Shown here one piece after another: positions 1 to 7,122 of a DNA stretch of 19,115 nt; positions within the stretch are counted from its first letter, which is position 1, and each line of letters begins with the position of its first letter. This stretch comes from Acholeplasmataceae bacterium. Lineage in GTDB: Bacteria > Bacillota_I > Bacilli_A > Acholeplasmatales > Acholeplasmataceae. Location of the stretch: assembly GCA_003497445.1 (NCBI GenBank), contig DNNX01000100.1:6772-25886 (forward strand), read 5' to 3'. The notes below the pieces were generated by a model. The model saw only the letters and a list, made by a program, of their open reading frames with translations, did not search any database and had not been told where the DNA came from. The translations under genes were made by a program, and so were the position numbers.

Positions 1-1266
1 GGTGTTGAAGATCCAGATAATGGTATTAATGTTGGTGCAGATCGTATCTTTATTGATGTTGATCAAGAAGCTGCGATTCAACTAGGACTTACTAATCAAG
101 ATGTGATTGATAACTTTAATTTGGCCTTCAGTTTATTAGGTAATATTGCAACAACTGAGACATTAGATGTCTTTATTGATGGTGTAACGTATACATTAAA
201 TGTTCCAACCGATGCGGCACTTGGATTGTCACTGGATGTCTTTGGTGATTATGAACAATTTTTAGGTGGCGTCATGTTGTTTGATGACAACGTTCGTGAT
301 CTAATCGATCGTTCATATGACGAAGCTTTATACGGACCATTATACGTCCCAAATTTCTTGCTTCCTACATATGAAGCAGGAACACCTATTCAACTGATTG
401 TGAATCCTGGTGTATTTATAACAATGGATGAAAATAATGAGCCTGTTGCATTTACTACATTTGATCCACTCAATCCAATGGCAGCAACACCACTTTCAAG
501 TTTAGGTACTTCTGTTTATGGTGATCAATCAATAGTTGACATTTCTAAAGTGACCGGGTTTGCAACCATTAATACGGATGGAAATTCTAGATATTTGGAA
601 GTTACTGCTGGTATTGCAGATGGTTTTAATGTGACACTTGTGTCAGAAGAAGTCGTGAATGCAGTCAATGCATATTTAGAATCTGAAACATTCTTAAGTT
701 ATGGTAGTGGTTATACTGTCACATTTGCAGGAGAAAATGAAGAAATTCAAAGTTTATTTTTAGATCTTGCATTAGGACTTATTGTTGCAATATTAATTGT
801 ATATATGGTCATGGCCATACAATTTCAATCACTAAAATATCCTCTTATTATTTTAGGAACGATTCCACTTGCATTTACAGGAGGTATGCTTGCATTACTA
901 GTTACTGGAAGTAACTTAAGTTTAGTGGCACTTGTTGGATTTGTCTTACTTGTTGGGATTGTTGTAAACAACGGTATTGTATTAATTGATTACATGAATC
1001 AATTAAGAGAGCAAGGTCTTGGCGTCATCGATGCAATTGTCACTGCAGGTCAAACAAGATTACGTCCGATATTTATGACGGCACTTACAACTGTGATTTC
1101 ACTCTTTATCCTGGCACTTGGTTTTGGAGAAGGATCTGAACTCTTGCAACCACTTGCAATTACAGCCATCGGTGGACTCTTATATGCAACCTTATTAACA
1201 TTACTTGTTGTACCAACCATTTATGCAATGTTTAATAGAAAAGAAATGAAGAAAGAAAGCAAATAA
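1..1266 (+). CDS. RND-family efflux transporter, C-terminal part (5' end outside window)
   Basis: The reading frame is open from the first base, so the 421 visible residues are the C-terminal part of a larger protein. A GTG at 103 is internal and not a start. Residues about 1-250 are a large soluble loop that includes the RND-type stretches PLSSLG and FAGENEEI. From about residue 251 there are five hydrophobic segments that match the last membrane helices of AcrB-type exporters, including VLLVGIVVNNGIVLIDYMNQ and the signature AGQTRLRPIFMTALTT, followed by a short Lys-rich cytoplasmic tail. Known for the family: proton-driven export of drugs, lipids or other amphiphiles. The soluble loop seems longer than in classical AcrB between the docking and porter portions (residues about 80-170); this is judged by eye. 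RND pumps normally work with an adaptor and an outer-membrane channel, which a Gram-positive or wall-less cell lacks, so the substrate is unknown. The gene ends directly at a terminator hairpin. Confidence 0.85.
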   Translation, partial: GVEDPDNGINVGADRIFIDVDQEAAIQLGLTNQDVIDNFNLAFSLLGNIATTETLDVFIDGVTYTLNVPTDAALGLSLDVFGDYEQFLGGVMLFDDNVRDLIDRSYDEALYGPLYVPNFLLPTYEAGTPIQLIVNPGVFITMDENNEPVAFTTFDPLNPMAATPLSSLGTSVYGDQSIVDISKVTGFATINTDGNSRYLEVTAGIADGFNVTLVSEEVVNAVNAYLESETFLSYGSGYTVTFAGENEEIQSLFLDLALGLIVAILIVYMVMAIQFQSLKYPLIILGTIPLAFTGGMLALLVTGSNLSLVALVGFVLLVGIVVNNGIVLIDYMNQLREQGLGVIDAIVTAGQTRLRPIFMTALTTVISLFILALGFGEGSELLQPLAITAIGGLLYATLLTLLVVPTIYAMFNRKEMKKESK

Positions 1267-1268
1267 AT

Positions 1269-1296
1269 AAAAAAGCGATGGAAACATCGCTTTTTT
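1269..1296 (+). terminator. Rho-independent terminator after the RND gene
   Basis: AAAAAAGCGATG (1269-1280), loop GAAA (1281-1284) and CATCGCTTTTTT (1285-1296) form a perfect 12-bp stem with a GNRA-type tetraloop and a T run. It begins three bases after the stop codon of the RND gene. Confidence 0.9.
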
Positions 1297-1297
1297 A

Positions 1298-1326
1298 TTG
1301 TGCAAATCATATATTTATGGTATCAT
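1298..1326 (+). promoter_or_regulatory. Putative promoter of the ZIP/DtxR operon
   Basis: TTGTGC (1298-1303) and TATCAT (1321-1326) are separated by 17 bases; the -10 matches the consensus at 5 of 6 positions and the -35 is weak. The predicted start point, near 1333, lies right at the edge of the palindrome at 1335-1354, the arrangement expected for repressor control. Confidence 0.5.
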
Positions 1327-1334
1327 GAAGTATA

Positions 1335-1354
1335 TTTTAAGGTATACCTTAAAA
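1335..1354. promoter_or_regulatory. 20-bp perfect palindrome, candidate DtxR/MntR-type operator
   Basis: TTTTAAGGTATACCTTAAAA reads identically on both strands over 20 bases. It lies between the predicted transcription start and the ribosome binding site of the ZIP transporter gene (AAGGAGA, 1354-1360). The core AGGTATACCT resembles the TTAGG...CCTAA layout known for DtxR/IdeR/SirR-family operators. A regulator of that family is encoded by the second gene of the same operon, so autoregulation is the simple reading. Binding itself is inferred. Confidence 0.65.
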
Positions 1355-1365
1355 AGGAGAAAATC

Positions 1366-2151
1366 ATGAATGTTGTTTTTGCGTTTTTATTAACTTTATT
1401 TGCTGGACTCGCAACGGGTATTGGAAGTATCTTTGCTTTTTATAAGAAACTCAAACAAGAAACACTATTGTCGTTTGCATTAGGTTTAAGTGCAGGTGTT
1501 ATGATTTATGTTTCATTTATTGAAATCTTCCCAAAAGCGTATGATGCTTTGTCTGTGAGTTTTTCATCAAATGCAGCGTATATTTATACAACCATCGCAT
1601 TCTTTTTTGGGATGGGGTTGATTGCGCTTATTGATTATTTGATACCAGATAAAGATAATCCACACGAATTTATTGATGATCAATCGGGAAAAGGTAAAAA
1701 GAAAAAACTCATGCGATTAGGGTTATTTTCTGCACTTGCCATAGCAATTCATAATTTTCCAGAAGGACTTGCAACATTTATTGGTGCCCTAGAAGATCCA
1801 ACACTGGGAATTAGTATTGCACTTGCGATTGCAATCCATAACATTCCTGAAGGTATTGCAGTTGCAGTTCCAATTTATCATGCAACAAATTCTAAGAAAA
1901 AAGCGATTGGGTATACATTATTATCTGGACTTGCTGAACCATTAGGCGCACTTATTGGTTTTGTATTACTAAGATCGATATTTACAGAGACAACATTTGG
2001 GTTACTTTTTGCTTCTGTTGCAGGCATTATGGTTTATATTTCTTTAGATGAATTATTACCTGCTGCTGAGAAATACGGGAAACATCACTTATCTATTTCT
2101 GGACTTGTATTAGGCATGATCATCATGGCATTATCTCTAGTATTGTTTTAG
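1366..2151 (+). CDS. zupT: ZIP-family divalent metal transporter (ZupT-like)
   Basis: Integral membrane importer of divalent metals (Zn, Mn, Fe) of the ZIP family; 261 residues, close to the usual ZupT length. The two signature helices carry HNFPEG (residues 129-134) and HNIPEG (158-163), which supply the His/Glu metal-site residues. A further conserved helix contains GLAEPLGALIG (188-198), and the last conserved block is SLDELLPAA. A charged loop rich in Lys/Asp (95-117) separates helices 3 and 4, as is usual in the family. The start at 1366 is chosen because AAGGAGA (1354-1360) lies six bases upstream; the frame extends further upstream only through the promoter and palindrome. The stop overlaps the ribosome binding site of the regulator gene eight bases downstream, so the two are co-transcribed. 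The pairing with a DtxR/MntR-type repressor suggests manganese or iron as substrate, but the metal cannot be told from the sequence alone. Confidence 0.93.
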   Translation: MNVVFAFLLTLFAGLATGIGSIFAFYKKLKQETLLSFALGLSAGVMIYVSFIEIFPKAYDALSVSFSSNAAYIYTTIAFFFGMGLIALIDYLIPDKDNPHEFIDDQSGKGKKKKLMRLGLFSALAIAIHNFPEGLATFIGALEDPTLGISIALAIAIHNIPEGIAVAVPIYHATNSKKKAIGYTLLSGLAEPLGALIGFVLLRSIFTETTFGLLFASVAGIMVYISLDELLPAAEKYGKHHLSISGLVLGMIIMALSLVLF

Positions 2152-2159
2152 GAGTTAAT

Positions 2160-2819
2160 ATGTTACATAAAGCTGAAGAAGATTATATTAAATTCATATT
2201 TGAGGCATCTTCGCATCATAAGACGTATTTAAGTTTAAAAGAAATTGCGTCTTATTTTTCATATACAGAACAAAGTGTGAATGAGATGATAAAAAAACTT
2301 GATAAAAAAGGATATGTTTCTTATATTCCGTATCATGGTGTTAAACTTCTTAAAAAAGGGAATAATGAAGCGATTAGAATGATTCGTTCACATCGAATTT
2401 GGGAAGTATTTTTAGAAAAATATTTAGGCTACTCTTGGGAAGAGGTACATAAAGAAGCAGAGCACCTTGAACATGCTGGTTCAGAGAAGATGATTGAAAA
2501 AATGTATGCTTTTATAGGGAAACCTAAAAGTTGCCAACATGGAAATCCAATCCCAAGTTATGACAAACCGTTTGAATCAAAAACATACCTCTCATTATAT
2601 GAGATAGAAGAAAATGTCTCGTTTAAAATTTTGCAAGTAAAAGATAATTTCCAACTTTTACAATTTTTAAAGAGATATCATATTAAAATTCATGATGTGA
2701 TATCTATCGTTATAAAAAATGATACGATCGATCAATTAGAAGTAAAACACGATGGTCAAACAATCATTATGAGCTTAAAAATTGCAAAAATGATTTACGG
2801 TGAAATTGTATCATTATAA
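2160..2819 (+). CDS. DtxR/MntR-family metal-dependent transcriptional regulator
   Basis: Cytoplasmic repressor, 219 residues: N-terminal winged helix (about 1-66, recognition region YTEQSVNEMIKKLDKKGYVSY), metal-binding/dimerisation domain (about 67-137, with RSHRIWEVFL and HKEAEHLEHAGSE), a Cys/His-containing linker CQHGNPIP (125-132), then a FeoA/SH3-like C-terminal domain (about 142-219). Ligand positions by manual alignment are Asp8, His78, Glu101, Glu104 and His105. Having Asp at the DtxR Met10 position and Glu at the DtxR Cys102 position is the manganese-sensor (MntR) pattern, but the residue matching MntR Glu11 is Lys11, so the second metal site may differ. The ribosome binding site GGAG (2151-2154) overlaps the stop of the ZIP gene. 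Co-transcription with a ZIP transporter behind a perfect palindrome points to feedback repression of metal import. The exact metal is inferred. Confidence 0.92.
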   Translation: MLHKAEEDYIKFIFEASSHHKTYLSLKEIASYFSYTEQSVNEMIKKLDKKGYVSYIPYHGVKLLKKGNNEAIRMIRSHRIWEVFLEKYLGYSWEEVHKEAEHLEHAGSEKMIEKMYAFIGKPKSCQHGNPIPSYDKPFESKTYLSLYEIEENVSFKILQVKDNFQLLQFLKRYHIKIHDVISIVIKNDTIDQLEVKHDGQTIIMSLKIAKMIYGEIVSL

Positions 2820-2828
2820 ATGTGTGTA

Positions 2829-2837
2829 TGTTATAAT
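2829..2837 (+). promoter_or_regulatory. Extended -10 promoter of the M32 carboxypeptidase gene
   Basis: TGTTATAAT (2829-2837) is a TGn-TATAAT extended -10 just after the regulator's stop codon. No good -35 is visible at 16-18 bases. The predicted start, near 2844, leaves a leader of about 18 bases with an AGGAAAGAGG ribosome binding site. Confidence 0.65.
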
Positions 2838-2861
2838 TTTATACAAGGAAAGAGGCAAATA

Positions 2862-4346
2862 ATGACACAACTAAAACATTATTTAGAAACAAGAAAGAAA
2901 TTAAAAGCATATGAATATGTCATGTGGCTGATGAGTTGGGATGCTGAGACTGAAGCACCTAAAAAAGCACTTGAATATCGTTCGAAACAACTTGAAGTGA
3001 TGGCAGGCGAAGTTTATTCTATTCAATCAGATAAACAATATGTACAAGCGATAGAGTCATTACATGAACAACTTGATACATTAGATAAAGATTTACAAAC
3101 AGAAATCAAAAAAGAATTTAGAGAGCTTAGATTTATTAAAAAAGTACCTAAAGAGGCATATATTGCATATCAAGTCTTACTCTCTAAAAGTGTACCTTTG
3201 TGGGCTGAAGCAAAACATAAAAATGATTTTAAATTGTTCGCACCAACATTAAAAGAAATTGTTGACTACCAGAGAAATCTTGTTAAATATTTAGAAGAAG
3301 AACATTTAAAAGGATACGATCTTTTACTTGATATGTATGAAGAAGGATTTACACATAAAGAATACGATTTCTTTTTTGATACATTAAAAAAAGAACTCGT
3401 AGATTTTGTTAAAGAAGTCACAAAAGATCCAAAACCTTTACATCCAAAGTTGGCGAATGGACCATTTGATAAAGACAAGCAAAAAGTCTTTAGTGAATAT
3501 TTACTGGATGTCTTTTTCTATGATAGAGAAAGAGGGCTTTTAAAAACGTCTGAACATCCATTTACATCAGGTGTTACTTCAGTAGATACAAGAATTACGA
3601 CTCGTTATTTAGAAGATAACCTTGCATCATCGATCTTTTCAACGATACATGAAATGGGTCATGGATTATATGAAATGCAAAATGATCCTAAGTATGATGA
3701 TACGTATTTACATGGTGGGACATCACTGGGTATTCATGAATCACAATCGCGTATGTATGAAAACATGATCGGAAGATCTAAAGCATTTTGGCAATTACAT
3801 TACAAAAAACTTCAAGAAGTATTTGCACCACAATTAGATGATGTGACACTGGATGATTTCATGGATTACATGAATCATAGTGCACGCACACTGATTCGAG
3901 TGGAAGCCGATGAATTGACGTATGCACTGCATATTATGGTACGTTATGATATTGAAAAACGACTTATTTCTGGAGATATCGAAGTAGAAGATTTACCTCA
4001 AATTTGGAATGATACATACGAAGCTTATTTAGGTATACGTCCATCAACAGATACTGAAGGTGTATTACAAGATATTCATTGGTCAGGTGGCTCATTCGGA
4101 TATTTCCCAACGTATGCGCTTGGATCTGCTTATGGTGCACAAATATATGATGCAATGGCAAATGAGATCGATGTTGAAGCTGCGATATCTAAAAACAATA
4201 TTCAGGCCATTAATGATTGGACAAAAGAACATATTCATCAGTATGCACAATCAAAAACACCAAAAGAAATTATGTTGATTGCAACCAAAAAACCATTTGA
4301 TCCAATGCATTATGTGAATTATTTGAAAGGAAAATACGCAAAATAA
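2862..4346 (+). CDS. M32-family metallocarboxypeptidase (carboxypeptidase Taq)
   Basis: Zinc- or cobalt-dependent cytoplasmic exopeptidase that removes C-terminal residues from peptides; 494 residues, normal for M32. All family motifs are visible in order: HPF (232-234), DTRITT (242-247), the metal site HEMGH (263-267) with Glu264 as general base, the third-ligand motif HESQ (292-295, Glu293), IRVEAD (345-350) and GVLQDIHW (400-407). There is no signal peptide. The start at 2862 is chosen because AAGGAAAGAGG (2845-2855) lies upstream; an in-frame ATG at 2820 would add 14 residues through the promoter itself and is not credible. The gene has its own extended -10 promoter and its own terminator, so it is likely monocistronic. 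Its probable role is peptide turnover for amino-acid supply, which is inferred from the family. Confidence 0.95.
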   Translation: MTQLKHYLETRKKLKAYEYVMWLMSWDAETEAPKKALEYRSKQLEVMAGEVYSIQSDKQYVQAIESLHEQLDTLDKDLQTEIKKEFRELRFIKKVPKEAYIAYQVLLSKSVPLWAEAKHKNDFKLFAPTLKEIVDYQRNLVKYLEEEHLKGYDLLLDMYEEGFTHKEYDFFFDTLKKELVDFVKEVTKDPKPLHPKLANGPFDKDKQKVFSEYLLDVFFYDRERGLLKTSEHPFTSGVTSVDTRITTRYLEDNLASSIFSTIHEMGHGLYEMQNDPKYDDTYLHGGTSLGIHESQSRMYENMIGRSKAFWQLHYKKLQEVFAPQLDDVTLDDFMDYMNHSARTLIRVEADELTYALHIMVRYDIEKRLISGDIEVEDLPQIWNDTYEAYLGIRPSTDTEGVLQDIHWSGGSFGYFPTYALGSAYGAQIYDAMANEIDVEAAISKNNIQAINDWTKEHIHQYAQSKTPKEIMLIATKKPFDPMHYVNYLKGKYAK

Positions 4347-4367
4347 AAAGGTCATAAGACCTTTTTT
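4345..4367 (+). terminator. Rho-independent terminator after the M32 gene
   Basis: AAAAAGGTC (4345-4353), loop ATAA and GACCTTTTT (4358-4366) with one more T form a 9-bp stem. It overlaps the last two bases of the M32 stop codon and ends only 9 bases before the next gene's ATG. Confidence 0.85.
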
Positions 4368-4376
4368 GGTATCTTT

Positions 4377-5693
4377 ATGAAAGTAAAAGCAGTTGATTAT
4401 GCACATGACGGACGTGGTGTTGTAAAAACAGGGAAAGACTTAGTGTTTGTACCTAATTTAATGATAGGCGAAGAAGCTGAAATCACGATCACTTCAAATA
4501 AAAAAAATTATAGTATCGGTGAAGTAAAAAACTATCTTTCATTATCTAAAGAAAGAGTCACACCATCTTGCATGTATTATCAACAATGTGGAGGGTGTCA
4601 GCTTCAGCACATGGCCTATGAACATCAACTAGAAATGAAACAAAAACGCGTCTCTGATGCACTCAAACATATCGCAAAATTATATGTCCCGGTTGATGAC
4701 ATCATCAAAAGTACATCACCATTTGAATATAGAAACAAAATACAAATGGCGTTTGCAAATTCGAAAACTGGTTTAATTGCTGGTTTTTATCAAGCGAAAA
4801 CAAAAAAAGTTCTCAATATTAATACGTGTTTAATTGAACATGAAGAAGGCAATCAGGTCATTCAAACATTAAAGACATTATTAGATTCTTATCATGTGAA
4901 AGCATATGATCCAATCACAAAAAAAGGATGGATTAAACATGCGGTTATAAAAAAAGGCATTTACACGAATGAACTCATGCTTATCATTATAAGTCAGACA
5001 GAAGGGTTTAAAAAACAACCACAAATCATCTCAGCACTTATTCAAAAACATCCCAACATTAAGACCATCATTCATCAAGTTAATCCCTCTATATATAAAG
5101 TCATCGGCAATAAAGACAACATTATTTTTGGAGATGGTTTTATTCATGATACATTGGGTGAGTTTACATTTAAAATTAGACCTCAGTCGTTTTATCAAGT
5201 TAATCCGCTTCAAGCAAAAAAATTATATGATATAGCGTTAGACCTTGCACAAATCAATAAAAAAGATACAGTATTAGATGCATATTGTGGTGTGGGAACA
5301 ATCAGTTTATTTGCTGCTAAAAAAGCAAAACATGTGACGGGTGTTGAACTCATTGAAGATGCTGTTTCTGATGCAAACTATAATGCGTCTCTTAATCACA
5401 TGGATAATGTGAGATTTGTGTGTGATGATGCTGAGACATTTATGGCATCGAATCATGCACATTTCGATATTGTCATTGTAGATCCACCAAGAGATGGACT
5501 TCAACTCTCATTTATTGAAGCAATCAAAGTTACGAAACCTAAAAAGGTAGTATATATTTCTTGTGAACCATCTTCTCTAGCAAGGGATTTAAAGGAATTA
5601 AAAACGTTGTTTCATGTTAAAAAAGTTGTCCCAGTGGATATGTTTAGTCAAACCTATCATGTAGAAAGTGTAACATTGTTAGAACTCAAATAA
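4377..5693 (+). CDS. rlmD: 23S rRNA (uracil-C5)-methyltransferase, RlmD/RlmCD (RumA) family
   Basis: S-adenosylmethionine-dependent enzyme that makes 5-methyluridine in 23S rRNA (U1939 in E. coli RlmD; both U747 and U1939 for Gram-positive RlmCD); 438 residues. The N-terminal TRAM-like RNA-binding region (about 1-55, with AHDGRGVV) is followed by a 4Fe-4S site: Cys65, Cys71, Cys74 (C-X5-C-X2-C) and Cys151. The Rossmann methyltransferase domain has LDAYCGVGTISL (300-311), VDPPRDG (368-374) and the catalytic Cys396 in ISCEPSSLARD. Whether it modifies one or two sites cannot be read from the sequence. The ATG at 4377 is the only sensible start because the N-terminus aligns well with the family, yet there is no Shine-Dalgarno and the upstream terminator leaves no room for a normal promoter. 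Expression may depend on read-through or on a promoter inside the M32 gene. Confidence 0.93.
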   Translation: MKVKAVDYAHDGRGVVKTGKDLVFVPNLMIGEEAEITITSNKKNYSIGEVKNYLSLSKERVTPSCMYYQQCGGCQLQHMAYEHQLEMKQKRVSDALKHIAKLYVPVDDIIKSTSPFEYRNKIQMAFANSKTGLIAGFYQAKTKKVLNINTCLIEHEEGNQVIQTLKTLLDSYHVKAYDPITKKGWIKHAVIKKGIYTNELMLIIISQTEGFKKQPQIISALIQKHPNIKTIIHQVNPSIYKVIGNKDNIIFGDGFIHDTLGEFTFKIRPQSFYQVNPLQAKKLYDIALDLAQINKKDTVLDAYCGVGTISLFAAKKAKHVTGVELIEDAVSDANYNASLNHMDNVRFVCDDAETFMASNHAHFDIVIVDPPRDGLQLSFIEAIKVTKPKKVVYISCEPSSLARDLKELKTLFHVKKVVPVDMFSQTYHVESVTLLELK

Positions 5694-5706
5694 TCTCTAT
5701 GTAAAA

Positions 5707-5715
5707 TGCTATAAT
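5707..5715 (+). promoter_or_regulatory. Extended -10 promoter of the photolyase gene, start point at or next to the ATG
   Basis: TGCTATAAT (5707-5715) is an extended -10 with a perfect TATAAT. The usual 6-7 base distance to the start point falls at 5721-5722, and the ATG of the photolyase is at 5722. No -35 and no ribosome binding site are visible. The mRNA is therefore predicted to be leaderless. Confidence 0.65.
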
Positions 5716-5721
5716 ATACCT

Positions 5722-7122
5722 ATGACACAAGTGGTATGGTTGAAGCGTGATTTACGGATAAGAGATCACGCACCTTTATTTCAAGCAAGTCAGTTAGGGG
5801 ATGTATTACCGCTCTATATATTAGAGCCTTTTTTGTTTGAAAAAGAGGTATTTTCAACAAGACATCTCACATTTATTGTTGAAAGTTTAGAAGATCTTAA
5901 GGCTTCATTTGATGCTATTGGGCTACCACTATTTGTGTACATTGGAGATGCCAAAGATATATTCCAAAAAATATTTGATACTTACGGGAGATTTTGTTTG
6001 CATAGCCATATGGAACATGGAACCAATCTCACTTATAAAAGAGATTTAGTCATAAAAGAGTGGACGCTTCGTCAGGAAGTCACTTGGACAGAATATAAAA
6101 TTTTTGGTGTGAATCGCACACATGGTTTCAAATACCGTTTAAGAGATTTTCATGGATGGTTAAAAGAAGGCATCACACCAATTCCAAAAGATCCGCAACC
6201 ATTTATGGATCATCAAAAGATCTTTAAAGATTCAATTAATGACTTGCTTGAATTAGATGTTAAAGGCTCACCGATTTCATTTTTCAAAGGTGGAGAATCC
6301 GAAGGGATTAAACGAGCAAAAGCCTTTTTTGATCAACGTTATAAAAAATATCAAGTATACATCAACAAGCCTTCACTTAGTATTCATTCATCTTCTTTAT
6401 TAAGTCCTTATTTAGCTTTTGGGAATCTATCGATTCGCATGCTTCATTTATCTACTCAAAAACATTTGAAAATGATAATAGATCCGTTTTTAAAAAATCA
6501 ATTAGAAGCATTTGAAAAAAGATTATACTGGCATTGTCACTTTGTACAACGTATAGAAAGACACCCAGAATTAAATGAAGAAGCCTGGGATAAAAAACTT
6601 GAGGGTGTTAGAGAAACACATCAAGATTTATATGATGCATTTAAAGAAGGAACAACCGGCTTTCCAATTGTAGATGCTTGTATGCGTGCACTTAAGTTAA
6701 GAGGATGGATTAATTTTAAACAACGTGCGATGCTTGCATCATTTGCGTCGAATATTTTACTTTTAGATTGGCGTGATGTCGGTGATATTTTGGGGTCTTA
6801 TTTTATTGATTATGAACCTGGGATTCATTGGAGTCAAATTCAAATGCAAGCAGGATTAAATCCTTATCGCCATGTACCGATGTATGATATCATCAAACAA
6901 AGTCACATGCATGACAAAGAAGCATCCTTTATTTATGAAATGATCCCTGAATTAAAAAACATTTCTGTACCAGATGTATTTACACCTTGGACATTAAAAC
7001 ATAATCCATATATTCAACCAGTGATTGATTTAGAGTCACAATTTGAAAAAAGTAAAAAAATATTATACGAAAGAAAAAAACAAAAGAAAAAGATGCCTAA
7101 TTTATTTGGAGAAAAATTATGA
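5722..7122 (+). CDS. phr: Deoxyribodipyrimidine photolyase / cryptochrome-family flavoprotein
   Basis: Light-driven DNA repair enzyme that splits UV-induced pyrimidine dimers using reduced FAD; 466 residues. The N-terminal antenna-binding Rossmann domain (about 1-135) starts with the typical VVWLKRDLRIRDHAPL. The helical FAD domain has SSLLSPYLAFGNLSIR (224-239), KRLYWHCHFVQR (266-277), TGFPIVDACMRAL (312-324), GWINFKQRAMLASF (328-341) and DYEPGIHWSQIQMQAG (363-378). The last two motifs belong to a photolyase subgroup with FxxRAM and DYEPGIHW in place of the E. coli-type HNRLRM and LAANNGGWQW, so by alignment the Asn facing flavin N5 in E. coli is not conserved here. The tail (about 443-460) is very Lys-rich. 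The likely role is CPD repair, but a cryptochrome-like role is not excluded. It heads a packed run of genes; the next gene overlaps its stop as ATGA. Confidence 0.93.
   Translation: MTQVVWLKRDLRIRDHAPLFQASQLGDVLPLYILEPFLFEKEVFSTRHLTFIVESLEDLKASFDAIGLPLFVYIGDAKDIFQKIFDTYGRFCLHSHMEHGTNLTYKRDLVIKEWTLRQEVTWTEYKIFGVNRTHGFKYRLRDFHGWLKEGITPIPKDPQPFMDHQKIFKDSINDLLELDVKGSPISFFKGGESEGIKRAKAFFDQRYKKYQVYINKPSLSIHSSSLLSPYLAFGNLSIRMLHLSTQKHLKMIIDPFLKNQLEAFEKRLYWHCHFVQRIERHPELNEEAWDKKLEGVRETHQDLYDAFKEGTTGFPIVDACMRALKLRGWINFKQRAMLASFASNILLLDWRDVGDILGSYFIDYEPGIHWSQIQMQAGLNPYRHVPMYDIIKQSHMHDKEASFIYEMIPELKNISVPDVFTPWTLKHNPYIQPVIDLESQFEKSKKILYERKKQKKKMPNLFGEKL

Noticed and set aside
103..1266. GTG at 103 as the start of a complete 387-residue protein
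   Set aside because: The frame is open to base 1 and the upstream residues continue the RND soluble domain; there is no ribosome binding site at 103.
3266..4278. Small open frames on both strands inside the M32 gene
   Set aside because: They are out-of-frame or antisense shadows of a well-supported coding region and have no ribosome binding site or recognisable domain.
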